64,000 nt of DNA from assembly GCF_000718635.1 (NCBI RefSeq), contig NZ_JOBF01000010.1:1-64000 (forward strand), read 5' to 3'. Origin of the DNA: Streptomyces varsoviensis. Lineage in GTDB: Bacteria; Actinomycetota; Actinomycetes; Streptomycetales; Streptomycetaceae. The first letter of the stretch is position 1. Each line of letters opens with the position of its first letter. This document shows, piece by piece, positions 17,134-25,595 of the stretch. The position numbers and the translations under genes are program-made. Below the pieces are notes generated by a model. That model worked only from the letters and a program-made list of their open reading frames with translations. It did not search any database and was not told the origin of the DNA.

Positions 17134-17826
17134 GTGATTCACGAGGTCGACGAGGCGCTGCGGCGCGTACTGCGCGGCGGCGCGCTGCCGGACTCCACCG
17201 GCGAGGTCGTGTTCGAGGCGCCCACCCGCGACTGGGCGGCGCGGCGCAACGCGCCCACCCTCAACGCGTATCTGTACGACATCCGCGAGGAGGTCGCCCG
17301 GCGCGAGCGCGGCGCGATCAACGTCCGGGACGCGTCCGGCATGGTGGTGCGCAGACGCCAGCCGCCCCGCTGGTTCCGGCTGTCGTACCTGCTCACCGCG
17401 TGGACGACCCGGCCGCAGGACGAGCACCGGCTGCTGTCGGCGGCGCTCGGCTGCCTGCTCCCGCACGAGATCCTGCCGGCCGCCGCGCTGCCCGAGGCGC
17501 TCACCGCCCTGGAACTCTCCCTGCCGATGACGGTGGGCGTGCCGCCCGCCGAGTCCCGCTCCATCGCCGACATCTGGTCGGCCCTGGGCGGCGAGCTGAA
17601 GCCCTCCCTCGACGTGGTGGTCACGGTGCCGTTCCCCGTCTCGCCCTCGTACGAGGTGGCGCCGCCGGTCACGGAGGCGGTCACCAAGGTCAAGGGCGTC
17701 GACGGCGTGCCCGGGGACGCGCAGCCGCGCGTGCTGCGCTCCGTGCCGGGCGCCGGCCCCGGGGCCGGCGGCGCGCCGCGCGGCGGACCCCGCGGGCACC
17801 GGCTGCTGCGGTCGGTGGCCCGATGA
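17134..17826 (+). CDS. DUF4255 protein, eCIS sheath/tube cap (Pvc16/Afp16-like)
   Basis: The protein has 230 residues (GTG 17134). The DUF4255 hallmarks are all present: IHEVDEALRRVL at the N-terminus, NAYLYDIREEVARRERG in the middle, and RWFRLSYLLTAWTTRPQDEH followed by LLSAALGCLLPHEILP. In eCIS and related phage tails this family forms the terminator that caps tube and sheath at the end distal to the baseplate. The C-terminal about 60 residues are Gly/Pro/Arg-rich and probably disordered. Its stop overlaps the start of the ATPase gene (ATGA), coupling the two. Confidence 0.92.
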   Translation: MIHEVDEALRRVLRGGALPDSTGEVVFEAPTRDWAARRNAPTLNAYLYDIREEVARRERGAINVRDASGMVVRRRQPPRWFRLSYLLTAWTTRPQDEHRLLSAALGCLLPHEILPAAALPEALTALELSLPMTVGVPPAESRSIADIWSALGGELKPSLDVVVTVPFPVSPSYEVAPPVTEAVTKVKGVDGVPGDAQPRVLRSVPGAGPGAGGAPRGGPRGHRLLRSVAR

Positions 17827-19946
17827 GCGCCGGCATGGACCGTACGGACGGCCCCCAGGGACAGGGCACGGCCGGGGAGGCGGTGCTGCGGCGGCTCGGG
17901 CTGCTGCGCGAGCGCGTCGCCGCCCTCGTGGAGCACCGCAGCGCCGACGACCCCACCGCCGACGATCCGCTGCGCGGGCTGTACGTGTCGCAGGAAGCGG
18001 CCCAGCGGCTCGCGGCGGCCCCCGGGCCGCGGCCGGGCGGGCCCGGCGACCTGACGGAGGAGGCCGCGGGCGGCTGGGACGCGCACCCCAGTCAAGGGCC
18101 GGCAGGGCCGGACGGGCCGAGCGCATCGGACGGGCCGGATCGGCTGGTCCGGCTGGCCCGGCGGTTCGAGCTCTCGCCGCTCGACGCGCACATCCTGCTG
18201 GCCGCGCTCGCCCCCGACGCCGACCGCGGTTTCGAGCCGCTGTACGGCTACCTCAACGACGATGTCGGCCGGCGCCGCGCCACGGTCGCGCTCGCCCTGG
18301 ATCTCGCGGGCACCGGCCCGTACGACGCCGCGGCCCGCGCCCGCTTCCACTCGGCCGCGCCGCTCGTCGCGGGCGGGCTGCTCACCATCGAGGACGAGGA
18401 CCGGCCGCTGCCGGGCCGGGCGCTGCGGGTGCCGGAGCGGGTGGTGGCGCATCTGCTGGGCGACGACGCGCTCGACGGGGAGCTGAGCGCGGCGGGCGTC
18501 CGGCTCGCGGAGGCGGCCGGTGCCGGGCTCAGCGGGCCCGGAACCGACGGGCCGGAGTCCGGCTCGTTCACGGCGCGGCTCGCCGCGCTCGCCTCGGCCG
18601 GGCCGCTCGCCGTGCACTTGCGGGAGCGGCGGCCCGGTACCGCGGCGGAGCCCGCCGCCGAGGCGCTCGCCGCCGCCGGGCTGCCCGTACTGCGCTACGA
18701 CCCGGAGCGCGCGGGGCAGGACGCCGCGCGGGTCGCGCCGCTGCTGGTGCGGGAGGCGCGGCTGCGCGGGGCGGCCCTCGTGGTGGGGCCGGTGCCGGAG
18801 CGGCCGGGCCCGCTGATCGAGGCGCTGGCCGTGCCGGACGCGACGGTGGTCTGCTTCGGCTCGGAGCCGTACGACCCGGGGTGGGCCCCGGACGCGGCGC
18901 TGGTCGGGATGGACGCGCCGCAGGACGTCGTGGATCTGGCGGGCGTGTGGTCGGCGGAGCTGGGCGCCATCGGCGACCCGGGGTTCGCGCTGGCCGAGAC
19001 GGTGGCCGCGTACCGGCTGAGCGCCGCGCAGATCCGCCGGGCCGCCCGTACCGCCGCCGCGCTCGCCGCCTTCGACGGCGGACCGCTCACCGCCGCCCAT
19101 GTGCAGCACAGCGCGCGCCAGCAGTCCGCGCCGCTGCTGGACCGGCACGCGCGGCGGGTGCGGCCGGCGGTCGGGTTCGAGGACCTGGTGCTGCCCGAGG
19201 AGCCGCTGGGGATGCTGCGCGAGCTGACGCAGCGCGCCCGCCACCGCGACCAGGTGCTGGGCCAGTGGCGGCTGCGTACGGGCGGCGGGCGGGGGCGCGG
19301 CGTGATCGCGCTGTTCGCGGGCGAGTCGGGCACCGGCAAGACGCTGTCGGCGGAGGTCGTGGCCGGGGAGCTGGGCCTGGACCTGTATGTCGTCGACCTG
19401 TCGGCGATCGTCGACAAGTACGTGGGCGAGACGGAGAAGAACCTGGAGCGGATCTTCGTGGAGGCGGACCGTACGGACGCGGTGCTGCTCTTCGACGAGG
19501 CCGACGCGGTGTTCGGCAAGCGCTCGGAGGTCAAGAGCTCCCACGACCGGTACGCCAACCTGGAGAGCGCCTATCTCCTCCAGCGGCTGGAGTCCTTCGA
19601 CGGGGTGGCGGTGCTGACCACCAACCTGCGGGCCAACATCGACGACGCGTTCACCCGCCGGCTGGACCTGGTGGTGGACTTCCCGTTCCCGGACGAGACG
19701 CAGCGCGTCGCGCTGTGGGAGGGCTGCCTGGCCTCGACGCCGTGCGAGCCGGAACTGGGGCTGGAGCTGTGCGCCAAGGAGTTCGAGCTGTCCGGCGGCG
19801 CGATCCGCAGCGCGGCCGTGACGGCCGGGTACCGGGCGGCGGGCCGGGGCGAACGGGTCTCGGCGGCGGACGTGTGGGCGGGGGCCGAGCGGGAGTACCG
19901 CAAGATGGGCCGCCTGGTGCCGGGCCCGGCGCTGGTGTGGTCGTGA
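17823..19946 (+). CDS. AAA+ ATPase of the contractile injection system (Pvc15/Afp15-like)
   Basis: The protein has 707 residues from ATG 17823 (ATGA overlap). The N-terminal half (SRFELSPLDAHILLAALAPD-like region and the RADP-type helical segments) is the variable domain common to eCIS ATPases. The C-terminal AAA+ module has Walker A GESGTGKT at residues 500-507, Walker B VLLFDEAD at 554-561, and the sensor region LTTNLRANIDDAFTRRLDLV with arginine finger candidates. Such ATPases are conserved in eCIS clusters and are thought to aid particle assembly or sheath handling. It ends the first short plus-strand operon of the locus. Confidence 0.92.
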   Translation: MSAGMDRTDGPQGQGTAGEAVLRRLGLLRERVAALVEHRSADDPTADDPLRGLYVSQEAAQRLAAAPGPRPGGPGDLTEEAAGGWDAHPSQGPAGPDGPSASDGPDRLVRLARRFELSPLDAHILLAALAPDADRGFEPLYGYLNDDVGRRRATVALALDLAGTGPYDAAARARFHSAAPLVAGGLLTIEDEDRPLPGRALRVPERVVAHLLGDDALDGELSAAGVRLAEAAGAGLSGPGTDGPESGSFTARLAALASAGPLAVHLRERRPGTAAEPAAEALAAAGLPVLRYDPERAGQDAARVAPLLVREARLRGAALVVGPVPERPGPLIEALAVPDATVVCFGSEPYDPGWAPDAALVGMDAPQDVVDLAGVWSAELGAIGDPGFALAETVAAYRLSAAQIRRAARTAAALAAFDGGPLTAAHVQHSARQQSAPLLDRHARRVRPAVGFEDLVLPEEPLGMLRELTQRARHRDQVLGQWRLRTGGGRGRGVIALFAGESGTGKTLSAEVVAGELGLDLYVVDLSAIVDKYVGETEKNLERIFVEADRTDAVLLFDEADAVFGKRSEVKSSHDRYANLESAYLLQRLESFDGVAVLTTNLRANIDDAFTRRLDLVVDFPFPDETQRVALWEGCLASTPCEPELGLELCAKEFELSGGAIRSAAVTAGYRAAGRGERVSAADVWAGAEREYRKMGRLVPGPALVWS

Positions 19947-19970
19947 CCTGAGCGGCCGTCCTGGGAGGAA

Positions 19971-20009
19971 GCGCCCGGCGGGGGGAGAACCGACCTCCCC
20001 GCCGGGCGC
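19971..20009. terminator. bidirectional terminator hairpin
   Basis: A 13-bp perfect stem (GCGCCCGGCGGGG at 19971-19983, complement at 19997-20009) lies between the ATPase gene and the converging membrane-protein gene. Confidence 0.75.
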
Positions 20010-20013
20010 TCCC

Positions 20014-20065
20014 GTACGCGGCCGGGGACCGCCGCTCATGTACGCGGCCGTGGACCGCCGCTCAT
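20014..20065. repeat. 26-bp tandem duplication
   Basis: Two head-to-tail 26-bp copies (20014-20039 and 20040-20065) differ at one base. Each begins GTACGCGGCCG and ends CGCCGCTCAT. They abut the 3' end of the minus-strand gene and probably arose by slippage. Confidence 0.85.
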
Positions 20066-20073
20066 CCGGGCCG

Positions 20074-21483
20074 CTACTTCTCGGCGATCATCCAGTCCAT
20101 GTTCTCGGGTGCGTGGTCGGCGCACCCCTGGGTGGTCGCGCCCTTGTCGTTCGCCATGTCGAAGACGCACGTGCCGTCGTCGAGGCTGATGATGCGCTTG
20201 CGGCCCTCGCCGCCGGGCGCGTCCACGATCCGCCACTTCTGGTTGACGCGCAGGTTGCCGGACTTCAGGTCCTCCGGCTTGGCGTGCCAGATCTGGAGCA
20301 GGTTGGTGTGGAAGCCGTCCGGGTTGACCAGCTTGTCCAGGATGGCGCCCGGGGCGCTGGCGGACTCCAGGGCGTAGGTGTTGTCGTCCTTGTAGTGGTG
20401 CAGGATCCACAACTGGTTCTTGCCGAACCGGTCGCCCGTCCACTTCGGGTTCTGGCCGACGGGGTTGCCGTCCTCCTGCTTGCCCTCGTTGTTCTGGAGG
20501 TACCAGCCGGTGCCGCCGGCCTTGGACTTGATGGTGTAGAGCTTCGGGCCGCTGGGCTTCTTCTTCTCGCCGCCGCCTCCGCCGCTGCCGCCGCCGTCCT
20601 TCTTCTTGTCGCCGTCGTCGTCGTGCTTCTCCGGCGTGGGCGTCGAGGTCGGCTGCTGCGTCGGCGGCGGGCTCGGGGCCTTCGACATCTCGCCCTGGGG
20701 CAGCTTGGTCAGCTCCCCCGACTTCTCACGGGCCTGCGTGGAGACGCCGGGTTTGTGCTGGAACCAGAGCACCAGGAACATCATGAGCAGCGCGAGCAGC
20801 AGGCCCAGGATCGCCATCAGCCAGCGCGGCAGGATGGACGGCTGGACGTACGTACCGCGCAGCTCGGTGGGTTGTGCGACGCCGGCCCGCAGCACGGACA
20901 GCGTGAATGGGTGCTTGCGGGTGCCGCCGATCCAACTGATCGATCCGGCCTTGATGCGCAGCAGCGCGAACCCGGCGCGTCCGGGGGCGACTTGCACGGC
21001 GCCCGGGTCGGGGTCGACGGAGAGCGTGTCGCCGTTGTCGCGGGTGGAGAAGGACGTGGTCAGCGGCTGGTTGCCGAGGTTGTCGACGGCGACCTGCGCG
21101 GTGGCGCGCCACCGGCCGCGTACCACGAGGGGGATCAGCTCGGTGTTCATCTCGGCGAAGGCGCCGACCGTGATCTGCCCCTCGGCGACGTCGGCGGCCT
21201 GCGGATTCTCGCGCGGCAGCACGCGCACGCCGAAGGGGACGGGCCCGGCCTTGGAGTCGGAGGTGCGCGGCGGGGCGAAGTCCACCTGAGCGGTGCCCTC
21301 CGCGCCCGGATACAGCCGCAGCACATCCGGTTCGATCCGCCCCCAGCCGGCCGCGTCGCCCACCAGCGACAGCCGGTACTCCTCGACGGTGTCCCCCGTA
21401 TTGCGCACACGCAGGCGCACACCGGCGCTGGCCCCGGGGTCGACGGAGGTCGCGGCCGGTTCCAGTGAAGTCCACATGCTCAC
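20074..21483 (-). CDS. eCIS-locus membrane protein: Ig-like head, one TM, ricin-like tail
   Basis: The protein has 469 residues. The first about 215 residues form two beta-rich, Ig/COG1470-like repeats (LEPAATSVDPGASAGVRLRV, LRLYPGAEGTAQVDFAPPRT, WRATAQVAVDNLGNQPLTTS), of the type annotated 'hydrolytic protein' in Streptomyces. One membrane helix lies at about 222-241 (WLMAILGLLLALLMMFLVLW). A Ser/Pro/Lys/Gly linker follows, then a C-terminal beta-trefoil-like domain (about 317-469) with the spaced LW/QKWRIV pattern of ricin-type lectins (NQLWILHHY, LLQIWHAK, NQKWRIVD). It is the only reverse gene inside the eCIS cluster's flank. It is a candidate for anchoring or sensing at the membrane. Enzymatic activity is not supported by any motif I can see. 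Confidence 0.75.
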   Translation of the reverse strand: MSMWTSLEPAATSVDPGASAGVRLRVRNTGDTVEEYRLSLVGDAAGWGRIEPDVLRLYPGAEGTAQVDFAPPRTSDSKAGPVPFGVRVLPRENPQAADVAEGQITVGAFAEMNTELIPLVVRGRWRATAQVAVDNLGNQPLTTSFSTRDNGDTLSVDPDPGAVQVAPGRAGFALLRIKAGSISWIGGTRKHPFTLSVLRAGVAQPTELRGTYVQPSILPRWLMAILGLLLALLMMFLVLWFQHKPGVSTQAREKSGELTKLPQGEMSKAPSPPPTQQPTSTPTPEKHDDDGDKKKDGGGSGGGGGEKKKPSGPKLYTIKSKAGGTGWYLQNNEGKQEDGNPVGQNPKWTGDRFGKNQLWILHHYKDDNTYALESASAPGAILDKLVNPDGFHTNLLQIWHAKPEDLKSGNLRVNQKWRIVDAPGGEGRKRIISLDDGTCVFDMANDKGATTQGCADHAPENMDWMIAEK

Positions 21484-21754
21484 CGTCGACAGTCAACGCG
21501 ACGGGTCCCTCGCGCGACGCGTACGCACGGGCAGTACCGGGGGCAGCGTTCTATGCCCGATCAGTCCCCGGCGGCCCCGGGGGCCGCAGGGGCGGCCGGC
21601 TGGACCCGTCACGGCCCGGCCCGCGCGCCCGCTGGGCGGCGATGTCATCTGGGCACGCTAGACGGCGCCGCCGATTTCGGCTGGTACGCGAGGGCAGAGA
21701 TGGGGGCAGCGGCGCTGCCTTCATGATCGATAACCGGCGGCCTGACTCATCCTG

Positions 21755-24700
21755 TTACGCCGCCGAGTTCTCGCCCTCCGTGGCCGCGAGGAGGGCGGCG
21801 ACGTGGGCGGCTTCGTGGGCGCTGTGGTCCTGGAGGTCGGCGAGGGCGCACCGGAGGGTGGCGAGGGCCTGGCGGCGGTGGCCGGTGCGCAGGAGGGCGC
21901 GGCCGTGGGCGGCGCGGGCGAGGCCGCTGCAGAAGGCGTCGCCCAGGCCGGATTCCATGGCGAGGGCCTTCTCGGCGCGGCCGAGGGCGGCTTCGGGGCG
22001 GCCGGCGGCGAGTTCGGCGTGGGCGAGGCGGGCCCAGCAGATGGCCTCCCAGCGGAGGTCGCGGGCGGCGTGGTGGCGGCGGCGGGACTCGTGCAGGTAC
22101 TGGAAGGCGTCGGCGGGGCGGCCGTCGGCCAGGGCGGCGGAGCCCACGTGGTAGAGGACGTGGGCGAGGGTGTCGGGGTGGCCCAGTTCGCGGGCCCGGG
22201 TGACCGCTTCGCGGATGGCGGCGGCCGCTTCCGCGGAGCGGCCCATGGCGCTGTAGGCGCGGGCCTGGAGGGCGCGGACGAGGGCGGCGTCGCTGGGGGC
22301 GCCCATGGCCTCGAAGAGTTCGCGGGCCTGTTCGAAGGGCGGGATGCTCTCGGCCGGGCGGCCGCGCGAGGTGAGGATGGCGCCCAGGTCCTGCGCGGCC
22401 TCGGCGCGGGTCAGCGGGTCCCCGGCGGCCTCCGCGAGCCGCCGGCTCTCGCGCAGCGCGCTCTGCGCGCGGTCGTAGGTCTGGAGGCCGTAGTGCGGCG
22501 CGCCGAGCAGCCGCAGGACGCGGGCGGTGCTGCGGTCGTCGCCGTGCCGGCGGGCGGCCTCCAGCGCCTCGCGTACGAGCGGTTCGAGGCCGTGCCGGCG
22601 GGCGGTGCCCTGCACCAGGTCGGCCCAGGCGACCAGCAGGTCCACGGCCGGGCGCAGCGCGGCGCGGCGGCCCGCGACGGCCTGTCGTACGGCGCCGTGG
22701 AGCTGCGGATGCGCGTTCCACAGCCATTCGCGGGCCGCCTCGGCGTCGGGCAGGTCGCGGCCCTTCGCCGTCGTGCGGTGCAGGTGGTCGGGGACGATGC
22801 TGTGCGGGCGGATGCGCCGCATCGCGGTGACGACCGTCGCCAGTACGTGGTCCAACTGGCGCAGCAGCGCCGCCGACCGCTCCTCGGGGTCGTCGGTGCT
22901 CTCGCTCTGCCGCCGCGCGAACAGCCTCAGCAGGTCGTGGTAGCCGTACCGGTTGCCGTAACGCACCTCGGCCAGGCCCGCGTCGACCAGCCCCTCCAGC
23001 ATCCGCTCCGCCTCGCCGGCGTCGACGCCCAGCAGCTCCGCCACCGACGCCGCGCTGAAGGCGGGCACGTCGGCGAGGGAGGCGAGGCGGAAGGCGCGGG
23101 CCAAGTCGTCGGGGAGCGCCGCGTACCCGAGCCGGAAGGCGCACTCCACGCCGAGGTCGTCGACGCGCAGTTCGTCCAGGCGGTGCCGTTCGTCGCGGAG
23201 CCGGGCCGCGAGGTCCGCCACGGCCCAGCTCGGCCGGGCCGCCAGCCGCGCGGCGGCGATCCGTACGGCCAGCGGCAACCGGCCGCAGGCGGCGACGAGT
23301 TCCCGGGAGGCCACGGGTTCGACGGCGACGCGGTCGGGCCCGGCGATGGCGGCGAGCAGGGCGAGCGCGTCCCGCTCGGGCAGCAGTTCCACGTCCACCA
23401 GCCGCGCGCCGGACAGCGTGATCGTCCGCGAGCGGCTGGTGACGAGCACCGCGCAGCCCAGGGCGCCGGGCAGCAGCGGGCGCACCTGCCTGGTGTCGCG
23501 GGCGTTGTCGAGGAGTACGAGCATCCGCCGGCCCGCGAGCAGCGAGCGGTACAGCGCGGCCTGCTGGTCCAGCCCCCGCGGCAGCTCGGCGTCGGCGACG
23601 CCCAGCGCGCGCAGGAAGTGCGCCAGCGCCGCCGAACTGCTCATGGCGTCCGGGTCGCCGCCGCGCAGGTCCACGTACAACTGGCCGTCGGGGAAGGCCG
23701 CGCGCACCGCGTGCGCGGCGTGCACGGCGAGCGCCGTCTTGCCGACGCCGGCCAGCCCGGTGAGCGTGGCGACCGGCACGGCCCGCCCGTCGGTGGCCAG
23801 CAGCGTGTCGCACAGCGCCTCGACGACGCTCTCCCGTCCGACGAAGTCCGCTATGTCGTATGGGAGTTGGGCCGGGAGGGGGAGGTGGGCGGCGGGCGGC
23901 GGCTCCGCGCCGGGGGCCGGGGCCGGCGCGGGTTCGGGCGGTGCCGGTGGTGTGGCCGCCGGCTGCGATGGTGTGGCCGTCGGCTGCGGCGAAGTCGTCG
24001 GCTGCGGTGGTGCGGCCATCGGCTGCGGTGGTGTGCCCGCCGGCTGCTGCGGTGATGTGGCCGTCGGCTGCGGTGCTGTAGCCGCCGGCTGCGGTGAGGA
24101 CGCCGGCTGCGGCGAAGTCGTCGGCTGCGCCGGAATCCTCGCCTCCGGCAGGGCCTCCGGCCGTATCCCCGGGTGCGACGGCACGGGCGACGGCAATGGC
24201 GACCGCAGGGGCGACGGCAGCGCGCCCGGCCCCGTCCCCGGCGGCACGCCCGGCACGGTCCCCGACAGCGCCCCCGGCGGCTCCGGCAGCGGTTCCGGCG
24301 ACAGCGGCTCGGGCGACAGCGGCTCGGGCGACAGCGGCTGGGGCGACAGCGGCTCCGGCGTCGGCGGCAGCGACGGCTCCCCCGCCAGCACGGTGGTGTG
24401 CAGGGCCGCCAGCTCCGGGCCCGGCTCGACCCCGAGCCCCCCGGCGAGGATGCGGCGCGTCTCCGCGTACACCGCCAGCGCCTCCGCCTGCCGCCCGCCG
24501 CGGTGCAGCGCCTGCATCAAGAGCCCCTGGGCGCGCTCGCGCAGCGGGTGCTCCGCCGCGAACGCCCGCAGCTCCGCGACCGTGTCCGCGTGCCGCCCCA
24601 GCCGCAGGGCGAAGTCGAAGAGGTCCTCACGCGCGGTGACGCGCAGTTCGCCCAGGCGGTCGCGCTCCCGCTCCGCGTACGGGCCGGGCAGCCCGGCCAG

Positions 24701-25156
24701 CGCCGTGCCGTCCCACAGGGCGAGGGCCTGCCTCAGCTCCCGGTGGCCGGCGGCCGGGTCGCCGGCGGCGCGGGCGCGCGCGGCGGCGGCGAGCCGCCGC
24801 TCGAACTCGGCGGCGTCCAGCAGCCCGTCCGGTATCCGCAGCGCGTAGCCGTCCGGCGTCGACACCAGCAGCCGGCTGGGCTGGTGGGCCCGGCGGGCCG
24901 GCTCCAGCAGGGACCGCAGCCGCGAGATGTACGTCCGCAGGGTGCCGACCGCGCGCGGCGGCGGCTCCTCGCCCCACAGCGCCGCCATCAGGTCGACGAG
25001 CGAGGCGGAGCGTCCGTCGCGCAGCAGCAGGACGGCGAGGGCCGCGCGCTGCTGCGGCGGGCCGAGCTTCAGCGGGCGTCCGGCGAGCTCCGCCCGGACC
25101 GGTCCGAGCAGCTTGAACCGGGGCGCCGTACCCGGCCCGCCCTCGTCGCTGTGCAC
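21755..25156 (-). CDS. AfsR-like SARP regulator with BTAD, NB-ARC and TPR domains
   Basis: The protein has 1133 residues (GTG 25156). It contains a winged-helix DNA-binding domain (FKLLGPVRAELAGRPLKLG, ISRLRSLLE), the BTAD helical domain (FERRLAAAARARAAGD to GLGVEPGPELAALH) and a Pro/Gln/Thr-rich linker of about 170 residues with LSPEP and QPTATSPQ repeats. An NB-ARC ATPase follows (ADFVGRE, LTGLAGVGKTALAVHAAHAV, LVLLDNARD, LVTSRSR). The last about 300 residues are TPR repeats. It is transcribed away from the sheath operon, sharing the 439-base region that holds paired direct repeats. It may therefore regulate the injection system; this is inferred from position and from the SARP habit of binding direct repeats. 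Confidence 0.9.
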   Translation of the reverse strand: MHSDEGGPGTAPRFKLLGPVRAELAGRPLKLGPPQQRAALAVLLLRDGRSASLVDLMAALWGEEPPPRAVGTLRTYISRLRSLLEPARRAHQPSRLLVSTPDGYALRIPDGLLDAAEFERRLAAAARARAAGDPAAGHRELRQALALWDGTALAGLPGPYAERERDRLGELRVTAREDLFDFALRLGRHADTVAELRAFAAEHPLRERAQGLLMQALHRGGRQAEALAVYAETRRILAGGLGVEPGPELAALHTTVLAGEPSLPPTPEPLSPQPLSPEPLSPEPLSPEPLPEPPGALSGTVPGVPPGTGPGALPSPLRSPLPSPVPSHPGIRPEALPEARIPAQPTTSPQPASSPQPAATAPQPTATSPQQPAGTPPQPMAAPPQPTTSPQPTATPSQPAATPPAPPEPAPAPAPGAEPPPAAHLPLPAQLPYDIADFVGRESVVEALCDTLLATDGRAVPVATLTGLAGVGKTALAVHAAHAVRAAFPDGQLYVDLRGGDPDAMSSSAALAHFLRALGVADAELPRGLDQQAALYRSLLAGRRMLVLLDNARDTRQVRPLLPGALGCAVLVTSRSRTITLSGARLVDVELLPERDALALLAAIAGPDRVAVEPVASRELVAACGRLPLAVRIAAARLAARPSWAVADLAARLRDERHRLDELRVDDLGVECAFRLGYAALPDDLARAFRLASLADVPAFSAASVAELLGVDAGEAERMLEGLVDAGLAEVRYGNRYGYHDLLRLFARRQSESTDDPEERSAALLRQLDHVLATVVTAMRRIRPHSIVPDHLHRTTAKGRDLPDAEAAREWLWNAHPQLHGAVRQAVAGRRAALRPAVDLLVAWADLVQGTARRHGLEPLVREALEAARRHGDDRSTARVLRLLGAPHYGLQTYDRAQSALRESRRLAEAAGDPLTRAEAAQDLGAILTSRGRPAESIPPFEQARELFEAMGAPSDAALVRALQARAYSAMGRSAEAAAAIREAVTRARELGHPDTLAHVLYHVGSAALADGRPADAFQYLHESRRRHHAARDLRWEAICWARLAHAELAAGRPEAALGRAEKALAMESGLGDAFCSGLARAAHGRALLRTGHRRQALATLRCALADLQDHSAHEAAHVAALLAATEGENSAA
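23935..24130. repeat. Pro/Gln linker repeats inside the AfsR-like gene
   Basis: Minus-strand coding repeats around GGCTGCGGTG(G/A)TGTGGCCG encode the QPTATPPQP-type linker between the BTAD and NB-ARC domains. A second set at about 24285-24360 encodes repeated LSPEP. Strain-to-strain length variation is likely. Confidence 0.75.
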
Positions 25157-25595
25157 AGCCCGCCCGTACTCCTCGTCCTCGTCTCGGCGACGCGTATCCC
25201 GTTGCCCTTTTGTACTTACGTTCGCCCTCAGACGCTACTCCAGCCCTCTTCCAGCACGCCCGTCGGCCGTCCGAAGCGGCGTCGGCCGAGCGACATGTAC
25301 GCCTTTGACCCGATGCCGCCGCGGGCTCCGGGCGGGGGTCCGGTACAGCGGGTGTCCGTTCGGGCACCCACCCCTGCCCCCGACGACGTCCGTTCGCTCC
25401 TTCGGGCCGTGGGGGCGTTACGCCATGGTCGATACCGGACGATCGTCACCACTGGTCAGTACGGGGCGAGTCAGGCCAGGTCATGGGGAGCGCGCGCGAG
25501 AGATATCACCGTCAACGGGTGAGATATCACCGTTCTACGCCGCCCCACCGCTGCCCCGTGCCACCAACTTCACCGTCGCAAGGAGTTCAGCCCCC
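25157..25595. promoter_or_regulatory. divergent control region of the eCIS structural operon
   Basis: This 439-base region separates the AfsR-like gene from the sheath gene and contains no convincing gene. Two perfect 13-base direct repeats GAGATATCACCGT lie at 25500-25512 and 25521-25533, 21 bases apart start to start, which is two helical turns. A weaker relative GATCGTCACC is at 25441-25450. They sit about 63-96 bases before the sheath ATG, where an activator would act. An imperfect hairpin around GGGTGTCCGTTCGGGCACCC is at about 25350-25370. AAGGAG at 25580-25585 serves the sheath start. Confidence 0.6.
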
